From positions 1 through 6,817 of the forward strand of contig WQXX01000056.1 of assembly GCA_009781535.1 (NCBI GenBank): a DNA stretch of 6,817 nt, read 5' to 3'. This DNA comes from Coriobacteriia bacterium (GTDB lineage: Bacteria > Actinomycetota > Coriobacteriia > Coriobacteriales > UBA8131). Made by a program: the position numbers and the translations under genes. The notes beneath the pieces are model-generated. The model was not told the origin of the DNA and ran no database searches. It saw nothing but the letters and a program-made list of their open reading frames with translations. This document shows positions 5,995 through 6,817 of the stretch, one piece after another; the first letter of the stretch is position 1; the number at the start of each line of letters is the position of its first letter.

Positions 5995-6817
5995 TGGGCA
6001 AGCGAACCGTTATCCCCTTTGGCCCGCAGCATCCGGTTCTGCCGGAGCCAATTCATCTCGACCTCGTTATTGAGGATGAAAAAGTCATCGAAGCCATCCC
6101 CCAGGTCGGCTTCATCCATCGCGGACTTGAGAAACTGGTGGAGAAACGCGATTTCCAGACCTATGTCAACATCACCGAGCGTATCTGCGGCATCTGCTCG
6201 TTTGGGCACAGCCTTGGCTACTCTCAGACCATCGAGGCGCTGATGGGCATCGAGATCCCAAAGCGCGCCGAGTTTCTGCGTGTCATCTGGCACGAGCTCT
6301 CGCGTATCCACTCGCATCTGCTCTGGCTCGGCTGCCTGGCTGATGGTTTTGGCTTTGAAAACCTCTTCATGCAATGCTGGCGTTTGCGCGAGCGCGTACT
6401 CAATATCTTTGAAAGCACTACCGGAGGTCGCGTCATCCTCTCTGCCTGTAATGTCGGTGGCGTCAACCAGGATATCTCGGATGAAACCCTGCGTGGCATC
6501 GTGTTGATACTTGAAGGCATGCGCAGCGAATACAACGAGTTGCTCAAGACCTTCCTCTACGATCGCTCGGTCAAAAACCGTCTTTGCGGGGTAGGGTATC
6601 TCACGAAGAAACAAGCCGAGGAGCTTTGCATCGTCGGGCCCTTTGCGCGGGCTTCCGGTGTTCCTGAGGATATCCGAATCTTCGGCTACGGCGCCTACGG
6701 TGCGCTGAGCAGCTTCGAGCCGGTCACCTCCACACAAGGCGACGGTTATGCCCGTTGCGAGGTACGTGCCCGCGAAGTGCTCCAATCCATCGAGATCGTC
6801 AAGGAGCTTGTCGACAA
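5994..6817 (+). CDS. echE: Ech-type [NiFe]-hydrogenase large subunit E (partial, 3' end outside window)
   Basis: The frame is open from the start to the right edge, giving 274 residues of an expected 360 or so. It begins with IPFGPQHPVLPEP, typical of NuoD/EchE proteins. The L1 motif RICGICSFGH (63-72) supplies Cys65 and Cys68, two of the four Ni-Fe ligands, and His72. This Cys pair separates true hydrogenases from NuoD of complex I, where it is lost. The central region, WHELSRIHSHLLWLG (99-113) and RVILSACNVGGVNQD (146-160), also fits. The C-terminal L2 motif (DPCxxC) and any cleaved tail lie beyond the window. ATGs at 5991 and 5994 are both possible. GGAGG at 5985-5989 lies four bases before 5994, so that start is preferred; it shares one base with the TGA of echD. 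With EchC it forms the site of H+ reduction or H2 oxidation. Confidence 0.9.
   Translation, partial: MGKRTVIPFGPQHPVLPEPIHLDLVIEDEKVIEAIPQVGFIHRGLEKLVEKRDFQTYVNITERICGICSFGHSLGYSQTIEALMGIEIPKRAEFLRVIWHELSRIHSHLLWLGCLADGFGFENLFMQCWRLRERVLNIFESTTGGRVILSACNVGGVNQDISDETLRGIVLILEGMRSEYNELLKTFLYDRSVKNRLCGVGYLTKKQAEELCIVGPFARASGVPEDIRIFGYGAYGALSSFEPVTSTQGDGYARCEVRAREVLQSIEIVKELVD

Noticed and set aside
5949..6785. Long minus-strand open frame (278 codons) opposite echE
   Set aside because: The + strand frame contains the hydrogenase L1 motif and is open throughout. The reverse frame is its shadow, without family features.

Overview
The window carries one well-defined system and an unrelated-looking leader region, all on the + strand. 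From about 2090 to the right edge it encodes five consecutive, tightly packed subunits of a membrane-bound group 4 [NiFe]-hydrogenase in the order NuoL-like, NuoH-like, NuoB-like, NuoC-like, NuoD-like. That is the echA-echB-echC-echD-echE order of energy-converting (Ech) hydrogenases. The large subunit has the hydrogenase L1 motif (RICGICSFGH), so this is a hydrogenase and not respiratory complex I. It runs off the right edge before its C-terminal motif. The expected last gene, an EchF-type 2[4Fe-4S] ferredoxin, would lie outside.

The organism is probably an anaerobic, ferredoxin-using bacterium of moderately high GC, judging from the Ech hydrogenase, GC-rich third codon positions, GTG starts and strong GGAGG ribosome binding sites. 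A Coriobacteriia (Eggerthellaceae-like) or similar anaerobe is possible, but the sequence alone does not settle this.

Layout: 1-207 is the 3' end of a gene for a CCG-type iron-sulfur oxidoreductase. 236-1546 encodes a CrtC/AttH-like lipocalin-fold protein with a proline/acidic linker and a small C-terminal module. 1537-1600 is a tandem 32-bp repeat that forms two hairpins with identical loops and compensatory stem changes. 1644-1865 encodes a 73-residue protein that is a free-standing homologue of the C-terminal module of the previous protein. 1866-2089 is non-coding, with a 15-bp perfect hairpin and a weak terminator-like hairpin plus T-run just before the hydrogenase operon. The operon follows to the end.

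In the Ech complex, EchA and EchB form the ion-translocating membrane arm. EchC (proximal [4Fe-4S]), EchD and EchE (Ni-Fe site) form the cytoplasmic arm, which couples ferredoxin oxidation to proton reduction, or the reverse. Two features look unusual. One is the leader region, with its shared module and covarying tandem hairpins. The other is a repeat-encoded Ala/Asp/Arg-rich tail on EchC.
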